From Microvirga lupini (GTDB lineage Bacteria > Pseudomonadota > Alphaproteobacteria > Rhizobiales > Beijerinckiaceae): 64,000 bases of DNA. The position numbers and the translations under genes are program-made. The notes under the pieces are model-generated. The model was not told the DNA's origin. It searched no databases and saw only the letters and a program-made list of their open reading frames with translations. The stretch is from NCBI RefSeq assembly GCF_014191055.1, contig NZ_JACHWB010000002.1:682001-746000 (forward strand), in the 5' to 3' direction. This document shows positions 18,232 to 27,831 of the stretch, in pieces. The first letter of the stretch is position 1, and every line of letters begins with the position of its first letter.

Positions 18232-18891
18232 CTACTGCCGGCGGCGCTCTTGCTGCTGGCGGATGAAGGCCTGGGGCCCCTCGGGATCACCGTTGATCAC
18301 GGGATCGGCGGATGCCTTGAGCTTTCCGCCGCCCTGTGCCTTGAGGAGCGTTCCCGGAGGATCGCTGAGGTAACGGCGCTCCAGGCCATCGCCCTGAAGC
18401 TTCACGTCGTCGTCCTTCGTCGAGAAGGAGCGCAACTCGTCCGGGGTCATGCGGCTCAGATCGGCCTGCGAGCCCGAGCGGGCGGGCGCAGCCGTGGCGA
18501 TGTTGTTCGGATTGCGTCCGGCGCGCATCTCTTCAACGGAGAGGCGCTTTCCCTCATTGAGCTTGTAGGCTTCGGTGCTGGTCCAGGGCGTACGAGCCTC
18601 GGCGGCGGCCTTGCGGCGCGCTGCCACGTCGGGATCCTTGGGCCAGTTGCCGTTGCGCGCCTCGGCACCGCCGCCCGGCATGGGAGCGGGCAAGTCCATC
18701 TTCGGCGGAAGCACGAGAGGCGCCCGCTCGTTATAGACGATGGGGTCCTTCTCCTTGGGAATGATGCCGATGGCGCCAAGAATGCTCTTCATGCCCTCGC
18801 CCTCCTGCGCCGAAGCGCCGGTAGCGGCGACCAGAAGCATCAGAGCCCCCGCGCACCCTGCAATTTTCATTCCCTTCATGGCACCCACCAT
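18232..18891 (-). CDS. Exported DUF3035/BamF-like protein
   Basis: 219-residue protein with an N-terminal signal sequence (hydrophobic GALMLLVAATGASA, likely cleavage after ASA) and no membrane segment after it. The segment YNERAPLVLPPKMDLPAP near residues 53-70 resembles the RAPL-x-x-PP core of DUF3035, a family that includes the alphaproteobacterial beta-barrel assembly subunit BamF. The remainder is Ala/Arg/Asp-rich and probably disordered. The position directly downstream of lspA and upstream of two M16 peptidases is the usual DUF3035 context. Starts at 18879 or 18870 are possible. A Cys in IAGCAG is too close to the N-terminus for a convincing lipobox. The family assignment is by motif and context. 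Confidence 0.7.
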   Translation of the reverse strand: MVGAMKGMKIAGCAGALMLLVAATGASAQEGEGMKSILGAIGIIPKEKDPIVYNERAPLVLPPKMDLPAPMPGGGAEARNGNWPKDPDVAARRKAAAEARTPWTSTEAYKLNEGKRLSVEEMRAGRNPNNIATAAPARSGSQADLSRMTPDELRSFSTKDDDVKLQGDGLERRYLSDPPGTLLKAQGGGKLKASADPVINGDPEGPQAFIRQQQERRRQ

Positions 18892-18964
18892 TGGTTTCTC
18901 GTTGTGGCCGGAAGGCCTGATCGCTCATTCTGGCGAACATATGGCAGCCGGGCGCTGCGCAATA

Positions 18965-19576
18965 TCATTTCTTTGCCCGGCGCCCTTCAAGCACGAAGGA
19001 GTCATAAAGCAAACCGACCACCCCCGCAACGATGGCCGCGTCAGCCACATTGAACACGTACCAGGACCATGACCCGATGTGGAACTGGATGAAATCGAAC
19101 ACGGCCCCATAGGCCAGCCGGTCGATGACATTGCCGATGGCGCCCCCGACGATGAGGCCGAGGGACGTTGCCAGGAGCTTGGCCGATGTGCGGCGGATCC
19201 AGACGGACAGACCGATGGCGGCCAGGATCGAGACAACGATAAGCGCCCAGCGGCCGAATTCAGAGTTCTGCTGGAACAGCCCGTAGGAGATGCCCCGGTT
19301 CCACACCACGATGAGGTTGATGAACGGGGCGAACTCCACCGGCTCCTTCACCGGCAGGTCGAAGACGAACAGGGTGTAGAGCTTGGTCGCCTGGTCGAGG
19401 ACGAGTGTGACCAGGGCGGCGGAGAAGCCGAGGATCGCGGCGGCCGAGAGACCTTTGCGAACCGTACGGCTCTTGCCGGAACCTCGCGGGCTGCGCGGAC
19501 GCGTCGCAGCGCCGGGGCGCTGCGCGCTGGCCCCCGCCTCCGGAAGCGGTGCGCCCGTCTCGCTCGCCTTGCTCAT
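18965..19576 (-). CDS. lspA: Lipoprotein signal peptidase (signal peptidase II)
   Basis: Integral inner-membrane aspartyl protease that removes signal peptides from prolipoproteins. The 203-residue product has four hydrophobic segments. The two catalytic Asp motifs are present: [14 protein letters not shown] near residues 145-158 and FNVADAAI near 175. The start ATG at 19576 overlaps the ileS stop codon (ATGA), indicating translational coupling. The N-terminus carries about 40 polar Ala/Arg/Pro residues before the first membrane segment, longer than the ~160-residue E. coli enzyme. Confidence 0.94.
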   Translation of the reverse strand: MSKASETGAPLPEAGASAQRPGAATRPRSPRGSGKSRTVRKGLSAAAILGFSAALVTLVLDQATKLYTLFVFDLPVKEPVEFAPFINLIVVWNRGISYGLFQQNSEFGRWALIVVSILAAIGLSVWIRRTSAKLLATSLGLIVGGAIGNVIDRLAYGAVFDFIQFHIGSWSWYVFNVADAAIVAGVVGLLYDSFVLEGRRAKK

Positions 19577-22521
19577 TCCGCGGCCGCCTTCAGCTGGTCC
19601 CATTCCCGCAGGGCCGCCGCATCGCGGGGCGTCACGTCCGGGTAGTCCGGATCGGTGCCCACCTCCGGCGTGACCTTCCACGAGCGAGCGCATTTGCGGC
19701 CCTCGGCAAGGGCCGGCACGACGGCCACGCCCTTCACGTCCTCGAGACGGAACGCCTCGGCCGGCCCTTCGCCCTGCACCACCTGGATGCCGGACGTGAT
19801 GCAGATCTCGGCGAGGTCGAGGCCCTGCACGGCCTTGAACAGGCTCTCATCGGCAATGTGCACGATGGGCGCGGCCTCGAGGCTTGCACCGATCCGCTTC
19901 TGCGCACGCTCGATCTCCAGCGCGCCCGTGACGACGCGGCGCACGCGGCGCACCCTCGACCAGCGCTCGGCAAGCGCCTCGTCGCGCCACTCCGCCGGCA
20001 CATCGGGGAAGGTCTCGAGATGCACTGACTCGGCTTCCGGATAGCGCTCGAGCCAGGCCTCCTCGGCCGTGAAGGCCAGGATCGGGGCAATCCAGGTCGC
20101 CACGCAGCGGAAGGTCTCGTCGATCACGGTGAGCGCGCTCTTGCGCACCTTGCCGGAGATCGGATCGCAGTAGAGCGCGTCCTTGCGGATGTCGAAATAG
20201 AAGGCCGACAGGTCCGTGGTCATGAACGAGGTCAGCAATGCGACGACGCGCTTGTAGTCGTAGTTGCTGTACGCCTCGCGCACCTCGCCGCCGAGTTCCA
20301 CCAGACGGTGGAGCACGAAGCGCTCCAGCTCCGGCATGTCCTTGAAGGCGACCTTGTCGGCCTCGCGGAAATGCGCCAGCGAGCCCAGCATCCAGCGGAT
20401 CGTGTTGCGCAGCTTGCGATAGGTTTCGGCCGTCGTCTTGATGATCTCCGGGCCGATGCGCTGATCGTCCCAGTAATCCACCGATGCCGTCCACAGACGC
20501 AGGATGTCTGCGCCGTAATCCTTGATGATGGTCTGCGGAGCGACCGTGTTGCCGAGCGACTTCGACATCTTGCGGCCCTGCTCGTCGAGCGTGAAGCCGT
20601 GGGTGACGACGATGTCGTACGGCGCGCGGCCGCGCGTGCCGCAGCTCTCGAGCAGCGACGAATGGAACCAGCCGCGATGCTGGTCCGAGCCTTCGAGATA
20701 CATGACCTGATCGGGGCCGCCATCGACCTTGCGCGTCACCTTCAGGTCGTCGCGCTTCTCCAGCGCGAAAGCGTGCGTACAACCGGAGTCGAACCACACG
20801 TCGAGGATGTCGTTGATCTTGTCGAAGTCGTTCAGGTCGTAGCCGCCGGCCCTCAGGAAGCGCGAACCGTCATCCGCGTACCACGCATCGGCCCCCTCCT
20901 GCTCGAAGGCTTCGGCGATGGCGTTGTTCACACGCTCATCCTTGAGGATCTCGTTGGTGCCCTTCTTCACGAAGACCGCGATCGGCACGCCCCAGGCGCG
21001 CTGGCGCGACACCACCCAGTCGGGGCGGTTCTCGATCATGCCGTTGATGCGGTTCTCACCAGATTCCGGCACCCACTCGACGGACTTGATGCCATGGAGC
21101 GCGCGCTGACGCAGGGTGTCGCCCTTGTCATCGAGCGGCTTGTCCATGGAGATGAACCATTGCGGCGTGTTGCGGAAGATCAGCGGGCCTTTCGAGCGCC
21201 AGGAATGAGGGTACTGGTGCTTGAGGCGTCCGCGCGCGATCAGGGCGCCGACCTCGACGAGCTTCTTGATCACCGCCTCGTTGGCGCCCGCATCCTTGCC
21301 CTTGTCGTCGTAGATGCGCTCGCCGGCGAAGAACGGCACATCGGGGAAGTAGGACGAGTCGGGCGATACCGTATGCGGCACCTCTTTCGTGCCGCAGGCG
21401 GCGAACACGTCGCGATGCTTCACGTAAGTATTGTAGTCGTCCGCACCGTGGCCTGGAGCCGTGTGCACGAAGCCCGTGCCTGCGTCGTCGGTGACATAGT
21501 CGGCCGGCAGCACCGGCACGCCGAAATCCCAGTAGCCGTTCGCGCCCTCAAGGCCACGGAACGGATGCGCGCAGCGCTCGAGCATCACCGGCAGCACGTC
21601 CTTGACGCGCTCGTATCCGGCCACGCGCGCAGCGGCGAACACGTCGCCTGCGAGCTTGTCGGCGATCACGAGGCGGTCGCCCACCTTGGCCCAGTTGTCC
21701 TCGGCCGCTTCCGTGACCTTGTAGAGGCCGTAGGCGATGTTCTCGCCATAGGCGATGGCGCGGTTGGCCGGGATCGTCCAGGGAGTCGTCGTCCAGATCA
21801 CCACAGAGGCGCCGTCGAGGTCTCCGTCCAGCGTGTTGGTGATCTTGAACTTCACCCAGATCGTCGTGGAGGTCTTCTCGTGATACTCGACCTCGGCCTC
21901 GGCGAGCGCCGTCTTCTCAACGGAAGACCACATCACCGGCTTCGAGCCACGATAGAGCTGGTCGCTCACCGCGAACTTGATGATCTCGCGGGCGATCTGC
22001 GCTTCCGCGTCGAAGCTCATGGTCTGGTACGGGTTCGTCCAGTCGCCCTCGACGCCGAGACGCTTGAACTCCTCGCGCTGCACGTCGATCCACTTCTCGG
22101 CGAAGGCCCGGCACTCGCGGCGGAACTCGACGATGTCCACATCGTCCTTGTTCTTGCCCTTGGCGCGGTATTCCTCCTCGATCTTCCACTCGATCGGCAG
22201 GCCGTGGCAGTCCCAGCCGGGCACGTAGTTGGAATCGAAGCCCAGCATGCCCTGCGAGCGGACCACGAGATCCTTCAGGATCTTGTTGAGGGCGTGGCCG
22301 ATATGGATGTTGCCGTTGGCATAGGGAGGCCCGTCATGCAGCACGAAGCGCGGACGGCCCTTCTGGACCTCGCGCAGGCGTTCATAGAGCTTCTTCTCGT
22401 TCCAGCGCTGCAGGAGCAGCGGCTCCCGCTGCGGCAGGCCGGCCCGCATGGGGAACTCGGTCTGGGGCAGGAACAGGGTTTCGGAATAGTCGCGGGCGGC
22501 GCTTACAGGCTTATCGGTCAT
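19573..22521 (-). CDS. ileS: Isoleucyl-tRNA synthetase
   Basis: Class I aminoacyl-tRNA synthetase charging tRNA-Ile, 982 residues. The HIGH motif is at residues 73-76 (GNIHIGHAL) and KMSKS near residue 652 ([10 protein letters not shown]). The editing (CP1) domain lies between them, with [12 protein letters not shown] and [16 protein letters not shown]. The C-terminal zinc-finger region is reduced: [13 protein letters not shown] retains one Cys of the usual pair, as seen in other alphaproteobacteria. The ATG at 22521 is preferred to a TTG three codons upstream. Translationally coupled to lspA. Confidence 0.97.
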   Translation of the reverse strand: MTDKPVSAARDYSETLFLPQTEFPMRAGLPQREPLLLQRWNEKKLYERLREVQKGRPRFVLHDGPPYANGNIHIGHALNKILKDLVVRSQGMLGFDSNYVPGWDCHGLPIEWKIEEEYRAKGKNKDDVDIVEFRRECRAFAEKWIDVQREEFKRLGVEGDWTNPYQTMSFDAEAQIAREIIKFAVSDQLYRGSKPVMWSSVEKTALAEAEVEYHEKTSTTIWVKFKITNTLDGDLDGASVVIWTTTPWTIPANRAIAYGENIAYGLYKVTEAAEDNWAKVGDRLVIADKLAGDVFAAARVAGYERVKDVLPVMLERCAHPFRGLEGANGYWDFGVPVLPADYVTDDAGTGFVHTAPGHGADDYNTYVKHRDVFAACGTKEVPHTVSPDSSYFPDVPFFAGERIYDDKGKDAGANEAVIKKLVEVGALIARGRLKHQYPHSWRSKGPLIFRNTPQWFISMDKPLDDKGDTLRQRALHGIKSVEWVPESGENRINGMIENRPDWVVSRQRAWGVPIAVFVKKGTNEILKDERVNNAIAEAFEQEGADAWYADDGSRFLRAGGYDLNDFDKINDILDVWFDSGCTHAFALEKRDDLKVTRKVDGGPDQVMYLEGSDQHRGWFHSSLLESCGTRGRAPYDIVVTHGFTLDEQGRKMSKSLGNTVAPQTIIKDYGADILRLWTASVDYWDDQRIGPEIIKTTAETYRKLRNTIRWMLGSLAHFREADKVAFKDMPELERFVLHRLVELGGEVREAYSNYDYKRVVALLTSFMTTDLSAFYFDIRKDALYCDPISGKVRKSALTVIDETFRCVATWIAPILAFTAEEAWLERYPEAESVHLETFPDVPAEWRDEALAERWSRVRRVRRVVTGALEIERAQKRIGASLEAAPIVHIADESLFKAVQGLDLAEICITSGIQVVQGEGPAEAFRLEDVKGVAVVPALAEGRKCARSWKVTPEVGTDPDYPDVTPRDAAALREWDQLKAAAE

Positions 22522-22834
22522 GACGGTCAATCAGGTCTCGTGTGGCCCGGGGACAGGCGGGCTCATCAGGCTTCTCTTCAAGGGGCGAACGGCTAGGATC
22601 CCGGACCTCCGCAAGGCTATGCGAAAGCCGGGCCGATAATTCGCGCCGCGCCTATCCGGGCCGCCGGCAGCACTTGAGAAACCATGGGCATGGGGAGCCT
22701 TTTAGCAGCGCCGGGGCGGATAATAAAGCGCAGACGCGTGGGAATCCTGGATGACGGCAGGCCGGAACCATTGCCACGATTCCGACTTGCTCCCATCGGG
22801 CCGGACGGCCCTCTCCCGAGGACGGAGCCCTCCC
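22522..22834. other. Divergent intergenic region between ileS and the catalase-like gene
   Basis: About 310 bp without a convincing gene, RNA or repeat. An in-frame ATG at 22751 could extend the catalase-like ORF, but those residues look unconserved. Divergent promoters are expected here; none was identified with confidence. Confidence 0.5.
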
Positions 22835-23947
22835 GTGTCGCAAGCTGGCCTGAACCCACCCTCCTCTCCCGTGCCCTACAGCCCTTCCGTCGAGACGCCG
22901 CATCCGGACGAGGCGGAAATCGGCGCCAGCATCCTGGAATCGATGCAGAATATCAGAGAGACAACCCTGGAGGATTACGGCCGTCCGGTCCGCAGCGTGC
23001 ATGCCAAGAGCCATGGCGTCCTGAAAGGAGAGCTGCATGTGCTCCCCGGCCTGCCGGCGGTTCTGGCCCAAGGCCTTTTCGCCAGGGCCGGTACCTATCC
23101 GGTGGCCTTAAGGCTCTCGACCACCCCTGGGGACATCCTCGACGACAGCGTCTCCACCCCGCGCGGCCTTGCGATCAAGGTGGCGAAGGTCGAGGGTGAG
23201 CGCCTGCCGGGATCGGAGGGAGGCACGACCCAGGATTTCGTGCTGGTGAACGGGCCGGCCTTTCAGGCCAAACCCAAACTCTTCGCCCAGAACCTCAAGC
23301 TCCTCGAGAAAACCACCGACCGGCTTGATCGCACCAAGAAGATCGTGTCGGCGGTCTCGCGCGGCCTGGAGAGCCTGATCGAGGCCTTCGGCGGCCAGAG
23401 CGTCGCGCTGAAATCCCTCGGCGGGCATCCCGAGACCCATATCCTGGGCGAGACCTTCTTCTCGCAGGCGCCGATCCGCTACGGCGACTACATCGCCAAG
23501 ATCTCGGTCGCGCCGGTCAGTCCGGAGCTGACGGCGCTCAAGGACACCCCTGTCGATCTCAATGGCAAGCCCGATGGCCTGCGAGAGGCTGTGGTCGATT
23601 TCTTCAACCGGCATAGCGGCGAATGGGAAATCCGGGTCCAGCTCTGCACCGACCTTGAAACCATGCCGGTGGAGGATGCCTCGATCTTGTGGCCGGAGGA
23701 CCGGAGTCCCTATATTCCCGTTGGTCGCATCACGGTTGCGCCGCAGGAGGCCTGGAGCGAAAGCAAGGTGGCTGCCATCGACGAGGGCCTGTCCTTCAGT
23801 CCCTGGCATGGCCTTGCCGCGCATCAGCCCCTGGGGGTCATCATGCGTCTGCGCCGGAGGGCTTATGAGGCCTCCGCCGCGTTCCGAGCCGCCCATTACG
23901 GACACCCGGTCGAGGAGCCGAAGACGCTGGATTCAATTCCGGCGTAG
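22835..23947 (+). CDS. Catalase-like heme-domain protein (y4iL-like)
   Basis: 370-residue member of the catalase superfamily, smaller than monofunctional catalases (~480-750 residues). RSVHAKSHGVLKGELHV carries the distal His environment, and GTYPVALRLSTTPGD, SVSTPRGLAIKV and TTQDFVLVNGPAF match the catalase-fold core of the small y4iL-like subgroup. Members may be peroxygenases or peroxidases rather than true catalases; activity cannot be read from sequence. The GTG at 22835 has GGAG seven bases upstream and is preferred to an ATG at 22751. It precedes msrB by 31 bp on the same strand, consistent with an oxidative-stress operon. Confidence 0.8.
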   Translation: MSQAGLNPPSSPVPYSPSVETPHPDEAEIGASILESMQNIRETTLEDYGRPVRSVHAKSHGVLKGELHVLPGLPAVLAQGLFARAGTYPVALRLSTTPGDILDDSVSTPRGLAIKVAKVEGERLPGSEGGTTQDFVLVNGPAFQAKPKLFAQNLKLLEKTTDRLDRTKKIVSAVSRGLESLIEAFGGQSVALKSLGGHPETHILGETFFSQAPIRYGDYIAKISVAPVSPELTALKDTPVDLNGKPDGLREAVVDFFNRHSGEWEIRVQLCTDLETMPVEDASILWPEDRSPYIPVGRITVAPQEAWSESKVAAIDEGLSFSPWHGLAAHQPLGVIMRLRRRAYEASAAFRAAHYGHPVEEPKTLDSIPA

Positions 23948-23978
23948 AGGCTTCTCCTAATATCAAAGAGGAAGACTC

Positions 23979-24482
23979 ATGGCCCACTCCCCTGTGGACG
24001 ACAAGCGGCGCTCGACAGCTGGTTTCGACCTCTCGCCACCCAGCCCTGAGCAGTTCCGCGCACTGGTGAACAACCTCGACGACGAGGAGCGCCGCGTGCT
24101 CCTGGAGCACGGCACGGAGCGGCCTTTCTGCGGCATCTTCAACGAGGCCAAGGACAAGGGCACCTATTGCTGCCGCCTGTGCGGGCTTCCGCTCTTCCAT
24201 GCCGGCACCAAGTTCGAATCCGGCACCGGCTGGCCGAGCTTCTTCGATCCCATCGACCGCTCGCACATCGCCTTCGTGCGCGACACCAGCTACGGCATGG
24301 TCCGCACCGAGATCCGTTGCGCCCGCTGCGAAGGGCATCTTGGACACGTCTTCAACGACGGCCCACCCCCGACCGGAGAACGATATTGCATGAACTCGGT
24401 CTCCATGCGTTTCGTGGCCGAAGGCGATCCGCTGCCCGACGAACTGGGGCGCGGAGCACCGGAGGGCAAGGCGGCGGGCTAA
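23979..24482 (+). CDS. msrB: Peptide-methionine (R)-S-oxide reductase MsrB
   Basis: Repairs the R epimer of methionine sulfoxide in proteins, using thioredoxin. The 167-residue product has the structural zinc CxxC pairs CRLC and CARC, the substrate-binding segment GTGWPSFFDPI, and the catalytic Cys in RYCMNSVSMRF near the C-terminus. A GAGGA ribosome-binding site precedes the ATG. It probably belongs to a three-gene unit with the catalase-like gene upstream and the DUF3095 gene 9 bp downstream. Confidence 0.96.
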   Translation: MAHSPVDDKRRSTAGFDLSPPSPEQFRALVNNLDDEERRVLLEHGTERPFCGIFNEAKDKGTYCCRLCGLPLFHAGTKFESGTGWPSFFDPIDRSHIAFVRDTSYGMVRTEIRCARCEGHLGHVFNDGPPPTGERYCMNSVSMRFVAEGDPLPDELGRGAPEGKAAG

Positions 24483-24491
24483 GGCCTCCCC

Positions 24492-25661
24492 ATGGAGGCA
24501 GGCCGGAAAGAAACGGATGATTGGGCGGGTGCAGATTTCTACGCCCGCCTGCCGATTTTCGACCACTTCTCCGATCTGACGGACCCTAAGCGCTACATGC
24601 CCGTTCCGGGCGATTGGGTGCTCGGCCTCAGCGACATCGTCCGCTCCACCTCGGCGATCCGGGCAGGACGCTACAAGGAGGTCAACACGGCCGCCGCCGC
24701 CGTCATCGCGGCGGTCGCCAACAAGCTCGGCACGAGCGAATTCCCCTTCGTGTTCGGCGGCGATGGCGCGAGCTTCGCCCTGCCGTCCTCCCAGTCCGAT
24801 CTTGCGCGGGACGCCCTGAGCGCCGTCGCGGCCTGGGTGCGGGATGCCTTCGGCTTTGAGCTCCGCATCGCCCTCGTGCAGGTCTCGGACATCAGGGCCC
24901 AGGGGCATGATGTGCGCATCGCCCGGTTCTCGGCCTCGCCGGACGTATCCTATGCCATGTTCGCGGGAGGCGGCCTGGCCTATGCCGAGCGGCAGATGAA
25001 GAACGGCGCCTTCGCCATTCCGCCAGCCCCGTCCGGCACCCTGCCCGACCTGACCGGCCTGAGCTGCCGCTTCGACGAGATCACCCCGGAACGCGGGGTC
25101 ATTCTTTCCCTGATCATCCTGCCCGCCGCCAAAGCCGCGCAGGAGGCTTTCAACACCCTCATTGACCAAGTTCTCACCCTGGCAGAGGGGCAGGAAGCTG
25201 GGCGCCCGCTCCCGGACACGGGACCTCCGCTCGCGTCCCCGTTCAAGGGGTTCGGGATCGATGCAAAGACCACTGGAACGAAGGGATTTCAACTCTGGCC
25301 CCTGGCCAAGCTGACGGCACGACGCCTGATCACGTTCCTGATCCTCCGGACCGGCCACACCGTCGGCGGCTTCGATCCAGCCCGGTACCGTCGTCAACTC
25401 GTTGAGAACACGGACTTCCGAAAGTTCGACGACGGCCTGCGGATGACGCTCGACTGTACACCCGCCCTTGCCGACCGTCTGGAGTCATTGCTGTCCGACG
25501 CGGAGAAAAAGGGTATCGCCCGTCATGGCCTGCACCGGCAGGAGGCGGCCCTCATGACCTGCTTCGTCCCCTCGCCCACGCGAGCCGACCACATCCATTT
25601 CGTCGATGGCGCCATGGGCGGCTACGCCATGGCCGCGCAGGCTCTGAAGCCTCCCGCCTGA
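24492..25661 (+). CDS. DUF3095 family protein, nucleotide-cyclase-like
   Basis: 389-residue cytosolic protein of the DUF3095 family. LGLSDIVRSTSAIRAGRYKEVN (residues ~44-64) and FPFVFGGDGASFALP (~84-98) resemble the two metal-binding Asp elements of class III nucleotide cyclases. The C-terminal part contains a further conserved region (DGLRMTLDCTPA; HFVDGAMGGYAMAAQALK). No sensory or membrane domain is attached. Enzymatic activity is not established for the family as far as I know; the cyclase analogy is an inference from motif order. It follows msrB by 9 bp, so a link to redox stress is plausible. Confidence 0.82.
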   Translation: MEAGRKETDDWAGADFYARLPIFDHFSDLTDPKRYMPVPGDWVLGLSDIVRSTSAIRAGRYKEVNTAAAAVIAAVANKLGTSEFPFVFGGDGASFALPSSQSDLARDALSAVAAWVRDAFGFELRIALVQVSDIRAQGHDVRIARFSASPDVSYAMFAGGGLAYAERQMKNGAFAIPPAPSGTLPDLTGLSCRFDEITPERGVILSLIILPAAKAAQEAFNTLIDQVLTLAEGQEAGRPLPDTGPPLASPFKGFGIDAKTTGTKGFQLWPLAKLTARRLITFLILRTGHTVGGFDPARYRRQLVENTDFRKFDDGLRMTLDCTPALADRLESLLSDAEKKGIARHGLHRQEAALMTCFVPSPTRADHIHFVDGAMGGYAMAAQALKPPA

Positions 25662-25664
25662 AGC

Positions 25665-25805
25665 ATCGTCATCCCGGACGGCGCAAGCCGATCCGGGATC
25701 GCGTGTAGGATAAAACGCTGCCCCCTCTCCCTCAGGGAGAGGCGAGCCAGTGCCACACCTGTTCTACGATCCCGGGTTCTGCTCCGCAGCCCCGGGACGA
25801 CGCTT
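25665..25805. repeat. Pair of REP-like palindromes
   Basis: Two inverted elements, GTCATCCCGGAC...GATCCGGGATCG (about 25669-25702) and CGATCCCGGGTT...CCCCGGGACGACG (about 25769-25803), face each other in the gap between the convergent DUF3095 and ribF genes. Each can fold on itself, and they resemble the dispersed GTCATCCCGG repeats of many Hyphomicrobiales genomes. Confidence 0.6.
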
Positions 25806-25810
25806 TAGGA

Positions 25811-26755
25811 TCAGCCAATCATCGAAACTGTCTTATCCTCGGTCAGCATCCGCTTCGCCTCGAGCGAGTCCCGGTCCATCTGGGCGATCAGCGCCTCGAT
25901 GCCGTCGAACCGCTCCTCGCCGCGGATCCAGCCGATGAACTCCACGTCCAGGATCTGCCCATAGAGATCGCCGGCGAAGTCGAAGAGATGCACCTCGAGG
26001 AGCGGCGCTCCGTTGTCGAAGGTCGGGCGGCGGCCGAAGCTGGCGACGCCGTCAATCAGCCTGCCACCGACAGACGCCCGCACCGCATAGATGCCGTGCC
26101 GTAGGCGGCACTCGTCAGGCAATCGCATATTGGCCGTCGGATAGCCCAGGACCCGTCCGCGCTTGTCGCCGTGGCGGACTTCCGCCTGCACGAACCAGCG
26201 ATAGCCGAGCAGTCGGTTGGCCGTGGCGATGTCTCCCGCCTCAAGAGCAGCCCGGATGGCGCTGGAGGAGACCGGTTCCGTGCCTTCGACGATGGCCGGA
26301 GCCACGAGGCAGTCGAGTCCCCGCTCCCGGCACAGCTCCATCATGCGCGCCGGGTTGCCCTCGCGGCCGCGGCCGAAGTGAAAGTCGTGGCCGATCACGA
26401 CGCCCGACAGTTCCAGGTCCTTAGCCAGAAGGTCCACGAAGCCTGCGGCGGTCAGTGCGGCGAGCGCTGCATTGAACTCTCTCTGAAAGACGCCTGCGAG
26501 GCCGAGGCGCGCGAAGATCGCCAGCTTCACGGGCTCGGGCGTGATGCGGAACAGCGGTTTGTCGGGCTGAAAGAAGGTGCGCGGATGCGGCTCGAAGGTG
26601 ACGACCGCCGCGGGCCTTCCGGAATCCAGGCTCATCCGAAGAAGATGCTGATGCCCGCGGTGAACGCCGTCGAAATTGCCGATGGCCGCCACGGCCCCTT
26701 TAAGGCTCTCGGGCACAGGCTCGCCATCGCGGCAGATCGCGAAGGAGTTGGGCAT
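25811..26755 (-). CDS. ribF: Bifunctional riboflavin kinase / FAD synthetase RibF
   Basis: Phosphorylates riboflavin to FMN and adenylates FMN to FAD. The 314-residue product has the N-terminal FAD synthetase nucleotidyl-transferase domain (IGNFDGVHRGHQHLL near residues 26-40, and the ISSTxIR-like SSSAIRAALEAGD). The C-terminal riboflavin kinase domain has GYPTANM and the acidic EVHLFDFAGDLYGQ near residue 250. It lies upstream, on the same strand, of ileS but is separated from it by the plus-strand catalase-like/msrB/DUF3095 trio. Confidence 0.95.
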   Translation of the reverse strand: MPNSFAICRDGEPVPESLKGAVAAIGNFDGVHRGHQHLLRMSLDSGRPAAVVTFEPHPRTFFQPDKPLFRITPEPVKLAIFARLGLAGVFQREFNAALAALTAAGFVDLLAKDLELSGVVIGHDFHFGRGREGNPARMMELCRERGLDCLVAPAIVEGTEPVSSSAIRAALEAGDIATANRLLGYRWFVQAEVRHGDKRGRVLGYPTANMRLPDECRLRHGIYAVRASVGGRLIDGVASFGRRPTFDNGAPLLEVHLFDFAGDLYGQILDVEFIGWIRGEERFDGIEALIAQMDRDSLEAKRMLTEDKTVSMIG

Positions 26756-26855
26756 CAGGGGAGAACCTCGGAACTCATCTGGGTCGGATCAATGCCGCGC
26801 GACCCTGTCGAAAAGCATGCGGCGGGTCAAGGGAGATGCGACGCTGGCCTCCGGT

Positions 26856-26888
26856 GTCATTCCCGGCCTTACGGCCGCCGGGGATGAC
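26856..26888. repeat. REP-like palindrome
   Basis: GTCATTCCCGGC (26856-26867) pairs with GCCGGGGATGAC (26877-26888) with one mismatch. It lies between the HAD hydrolase and ribF genes and belongs to the same GTCAT...ATGAC class as the pair near 25.7 kb. Confidence 0.6.
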
Positions 26889-26904
26889 AAGGCGGAAGGT
26901 GGCC

Positions 26905-27780
26905 TCACCAGGACAACACTTCCGTGAAGGCGGTGGGCTGAACCGGCTGCCGGTCCACCCAGTCCTGCACGTGATCCGAGACGAGATCGCCCTTGTGGAG
27001 GCCAAGCTCCTCCGCATGGATGCCGCGGGCGATCATCAGGGCGTCGATGCCGAAGCCCACGGCACCGGCGATATCGGTGCGGATCGCGTCGCCCACGGCC
27101 AGCACCCTCTCCTTCGGGATCGAGTGTCCGACGAGATCGGACGCGACAGTGAGAGCCCGCTCGTAGACCGGACGATGGGGCTTTCCCGCATAGAAGACCT
27201 CGCCGCCCATCTCCTCATAGGCGAGCGCGATGGTGCCCGCGCAGGGCAGGATCATGTGGCCGCGCTCGACCACGAGATCGGGATTGGCGCAGACCATCAG
27301 CAAGTTGCGCCGGCGCATGGCCTCGAGCTGCGAGCGGTAATCCTCGACCGTCTCCTCCTCGTCGTTGTCGAAGCCTGAGCAGACAACGTAATCCGCCTCG
27401 TCGATGGAGCCGAAACGCACGTCGATTCCGTTGTAGATCGGCATGTCGCGCGGCGGGCCGATGTGGTGGACGATCCTGTCGATGCGCTCCTGGATGGCGA
27501 ACCGGGTCAGATCGCCCGAGGTCACGATGGAATCATAAGCCGTGCGCGGAACCTGGAACCCGTCGAGCTGCGTCCCGACCGATGCGCCGGGGCGCGGCGC
27601 GTTGGAGACGAGAACCACCTGTCCGCCCTTGGCACGGAAGCGCGTGAGCGCGTCGCTTGCGGCCTCATAGGCTTTGACGCCGTTGTGCAGCACGCCCCAG
27701 ACATCGCAGAGGATGAGGTCGTAATTCCCGGCGAGAGATTGCAGGCCCTCGATGTGAGCGGGGCGGGACAGCGCGGTCAT
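26905..27780 (-). CDS. HAD superfamily class IIA hydrolase (TIGR01459-like)
   Basis: 291-residue phosphatase-like protein. Motif I is LILCDVWGVLHNG (nucleophile Asp near residue 25), motif II is VVLVSNAPRPG, and motif III/IV lie in KERVLAVGDAIRTDIAGAVGFGIDAL. The large cap of class IIA sits between motifs II and III. The subgroup is common next to ribF in alphaproteobacteria. The substrate is not known; nucleotide or sugar phosphates are the usual class targets. Confidence 0.88.
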   Translation of the reverse strand: MTALSRPAHIEGLQSLAGNYDLILCDVWGVLHNGVKAYEAASDALTRFRAKGGQVVLVSNAPRPGASVGTQLDGFQVPRTAYDSIVTSGDLTRFAIQERIDRIVHHIGPPRDMPIYNGIDVRFGSIDEADYVVCSGFDNDEEETVEDYRSQLEAMRRRNLLMVCANPDLVVERGHMILPCAGTIALAYEEMGGEVFYAGKPHRPVYERALTVASDLVGHSIPKERVLAVGDAIRTDIAGAVGFGIDALMIARGIHAEELGLHKGDLVSDHVQDWVDRQPVQPTAFTEVLSW

Positions 27781-27831
27781 GGGTTCTCACTTGTGATGAA
27801 ACCGGGCGGGTAGGCCCTTGCGCTGCTCAAG

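Noticed and set aside
20308..22596. 762-codon plus-strand ORF opposite ileS
   Set aside because: Antisense shadow of the well-supported isoleucyl-tRNA synthetase; no recognisable motif.
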